Made by a program: the position numbers and the translations under genes. Below, piece after piece: positions 62,573 to 64,000 of a stretch of DNA of 64,000 nt; within the stretch, counting starts at the first letter, position 1; each line of letters starts with the position of its first letter. The DNA comes from Lobosporangium transversale (Eukaryota > Mortierellomycota > Mortierellomycetes > Mortierellales > Mortierellaceae). The stretch spans positions 828,501 through 892,500 of the forward strand of contig NW_019028982.1 in the NCBI RefSeq assembly GCF_002105155.1, written 5' to 3'. The notes under the pieces are model-generated. The model had not been told where the DNA came from. It worked only from the letters and a program-made list of their open reading frames with translations, and made no database searches.

Positions 62573-63474
62573 CTAACGCAAACTAAACGCTTGCACGCCT
62601 GCGTTGTAGTAGTCATCCATGTATCTATACCAATCTATACTTCTTTGGGGGCCACTCTTGAGCTCTGCAGGAGCTGCATTACCGAGGCCCAATGTATTGG
62701 TTACACCAAAAAACCATTGGCGCAGGTTAAAGCATTGGAAGGCTATGGGTACGGCCATTACCTTGGAGATATGGACTCTAAGCTTATCACTATCCTTGCG
62801 TTGGGCTAAAGTTTGGATCTGCTCGCCGAAGCGGGCGTCAAATCGGTGTTTGAAATCTTAAGCAGGGTAAAATTCGAAATGAATGTCGGCAGGAATTAAG
62901 TTTAGTTTAGCGGACTAGGACGTGATTGTGTAAATAGAAACATTTATCAATATTCCTTAATTTTACTGGACGTTGCACCTATAAGCACTTTCCTTTCTTT
63001 TTTCCTTACAGACCACTGCTTATTTACCTCACAGCTGATCCATCCTTGAGCTTGGCTGGGGGTGCAACACACGATCATTTTGTTGATCGCAATAGCACCA
63101 TCTACCCATCAAGGGGCCTGGTTCCTGATAAGCAGCGCTGACAATAGAAGGACGGGCAATGACGATAGGGGGATCCATATCCTTGTATCACGTTTTAATC
63201 AGATTTCCTTTCAAGGATTTGGCGAATGAGTATGTGTTGTGGGGTAGGTCGCGGGACAACGGATTTTTCGTAGTCTCTCTTATCTCTTCGTGGGATATCT
63301 TGGTGGCTAGCATTTTATGTATTGATTCCGGATCATCGCGAAATGGATGAGAATAGATGGCCTCATCAATATGTTGACTAGCCATAGGCGCGTTGACATA
63401 ATAAGACAAAATATGAACAGCAGCAGCTAAGTTTTTGAAGCCCTTGGCAACCTCGAATACACGGAAAGGGTTTT
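62573..63474 (-). pseudogene. Relic of a fatty acyl-CoA reductase
   Basis: Three minus-strand segments follow the family order. First (63474-63190): VFEVAKGFKNLAAAVHI, then YYVNAPMASQHIDEAIYSHP and NTYSFAKSLKGNLIK. This is the part with the YVN strand and the Tyr-x-x-x-Lys pair of the reductase active site. The serine/threonine-rich STAYVN form has become LSYYVN. An in-frame TGA (63188-63190) follows. Second: DPPIVIARPSIVSAAYQEPG, the RPSIV-x-A-x-x-EP motif. Frameshifts follow. Third (about 62860-62573): the C-terminal FAR_C end, RSIDWYRYMDDYYNAGVQAF, matching the family's D-W-x-x-Y and YxxGVRxF pattern. The parent enzyme would reduce fatty acyl-CoA to fatty alcohol for waxes or ether lipids. 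The N-terminal Rossmann start was not found. Confidence 0.75.
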
Positions 63475-63696
63475 TTATATTTGTCTAAAATAAAATAATT
63501 AATAGAGTCATTTTTTTGTCAAGCATTGATGCTATTATGTTTCGTGTATTTTGCCTGAGGGGTGTTGTTCAATGGGATATTAAATCTGGCAGAGACAGCA
63601 CTGTTGACGACAATTGTAGTAAACCAAAGTCACCACGTTTTTCGGCCTGATATACTAATACAACTGATATATTGTAAAGTATGTAGCTTTATTCTT

Positions 63697-64000
63697 TTAC
63701 TTAATGAGTTCATCGACTCTGTTCAAAAGATCTACTGCTTGGGCCGCTCCCATGTGCTCCTCTATCCATAATCTGGCCTTTTGGACAACCAGGTCCCAGA
63801 TATCCTTTTCACTGGCCAGTTTTTTCTCAAAGAACTTGATGGCAAGAGCAGTTGCCACAGCTGTCGCCCTTGAAGAAGAGGCGTTGTTTTTGGTATCCTT
63901 GACTGCCAGCTGCTTTGCAACTTCATCAGGCTTGAGACCAAGGCAAGAGAACAGTGCTGACTCCCATTTCCATGATCCCTCAAATGTTTGTAACGCGAGT
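63697..64000 (-). CDS. 3' end of a VIT/VWA (VWA5A/PARP4-like) gene, continues beyond the window
   Basis: The minus strand is open from the window edge to the TAA at 63697-63699. It reads LALQTFEGSWKWESALFSCL, then GLKPDEVAKQLAVKDTKNNA, ATAVATALAIKFFEKKLASE, KDIWDLVVQKARLWIEEHMG and AAQAVDLLNRVDELIK. This is the C-terminal domain of the family: GSW entry, a central ALAI helix, the W-x-L-x-x-x-KA-x-x-W helix, and a terminal leucine-rich helix. The left-hand array (2-8520) consists of copies of the same domain. A polyadenylation signal (AATAAAG on the minus strand) follows at 63687-63693. The VIT and VWA domains, if present, lie to the right of the window. Confidence 0.75.
   Translation of the reverse strand, partial: LALQTFEGSWKWESALFSCLGLKPDEVAKQLAVKDTKNNASSSRATAVATALAIKFFEKKLASEKDIWDLVVQKARLWIEEHMGAAQAVDLLNRVDELIK

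Overview
The window reads as nuclear DNA of a fungus, most likely an early-diverging one of the Mortierellaceae type. The reasons are genes with short GT-AG introns, long A or T homopolymer runs in introns and leaders, a NACHT-WD40 protein with the long helical N-terminal arm I associate with Mortierella, a DIRS-type tyrosine-recombinase retrotransposon, and an MMACHC-like cobalamin chaperone, a gene that most higher fungi lack. The genus call is inference; the fungal call is firm.

Layout. (1) 1-8.5 kb holds an array of at least eight copies of one ~90-residue domain. It resembles the C-terminal domain of VIT/VWA proteins (VWA5A/PARP4 type). Three copies look intact as short stand-alone genes, one runs off the left edge, and four are broken by stops or frameshifts. 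The last gene of the window (63.7-64.0 kb, minus strand) is the 3' end of another member that could be a full-length parent type. (2) 8.5-14.8 kb is a gene-poor stretch carrying a structurally complete 4.2-kb DIRS-like retrotransposon: gag, RT/RNase H with a methylase-like tail, tyrosine recombinase, inverted terminal repeats, and an internal complementary region that joins copies of both ends. (3) 14.8-23.5 kb holds a two-exon NACHT / pentapeptide / WD40 gene (about 2036 aa). Just upstream lie the relics of a berberine-bridge oxidase gene and of a second copy of the NACHT gene's first exon. (4) 24-36 kb holds housekeeping-like genes: an F-box protein, a PPxY membrane protein, NAD-dependent glycerol-3-phosphate dehydrogenase (5 exons) and the MMACHC homologue (2 exons). 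(5) 36.5-41.3 kb is an accessory island with a rearranged gag relic containing an inverted copy, a 666-aa protein with a possible PD-(D/E)XK nuclease core, and a 298-bp sequence repeated three times in tandem. (6) 42-46 kb is a core block: dynein light chain LC8, mitochondrial uL23 and UTP15. (7) 47.2-53.3 kb holds three tandem epoxide-hydrolase-like genes. (8) 54-64 kb holds a recombinase relic, an intact secreted FAD oxidase, a live/dead pair of small secreted proteins, a Kre9/Knh1-like secreted protein, a dead fatty acyl-CoA reductase, and the 3' end of the VIT/VWA-type gene.

Core metabolic and ribosome-assembly genes are therefore interleaved with islands of duplication and decay. Several live genes have dead copies in the same window: the FAD oxidase at 55 kb and 22 kb, NACHT exon 1 at 20 kb and 23 kb, the small secreted protein at 59.7 kb and 58.5 kb, the DIRS recombinase at 10.8 kb and 54.4 kb, and the VWA5A-like domain in the left array. 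No RNA genes, CRISPR arrays or prokaryotic features were seen. All exon boundaries were read by eye from splice motifs and reading-frame continuity.
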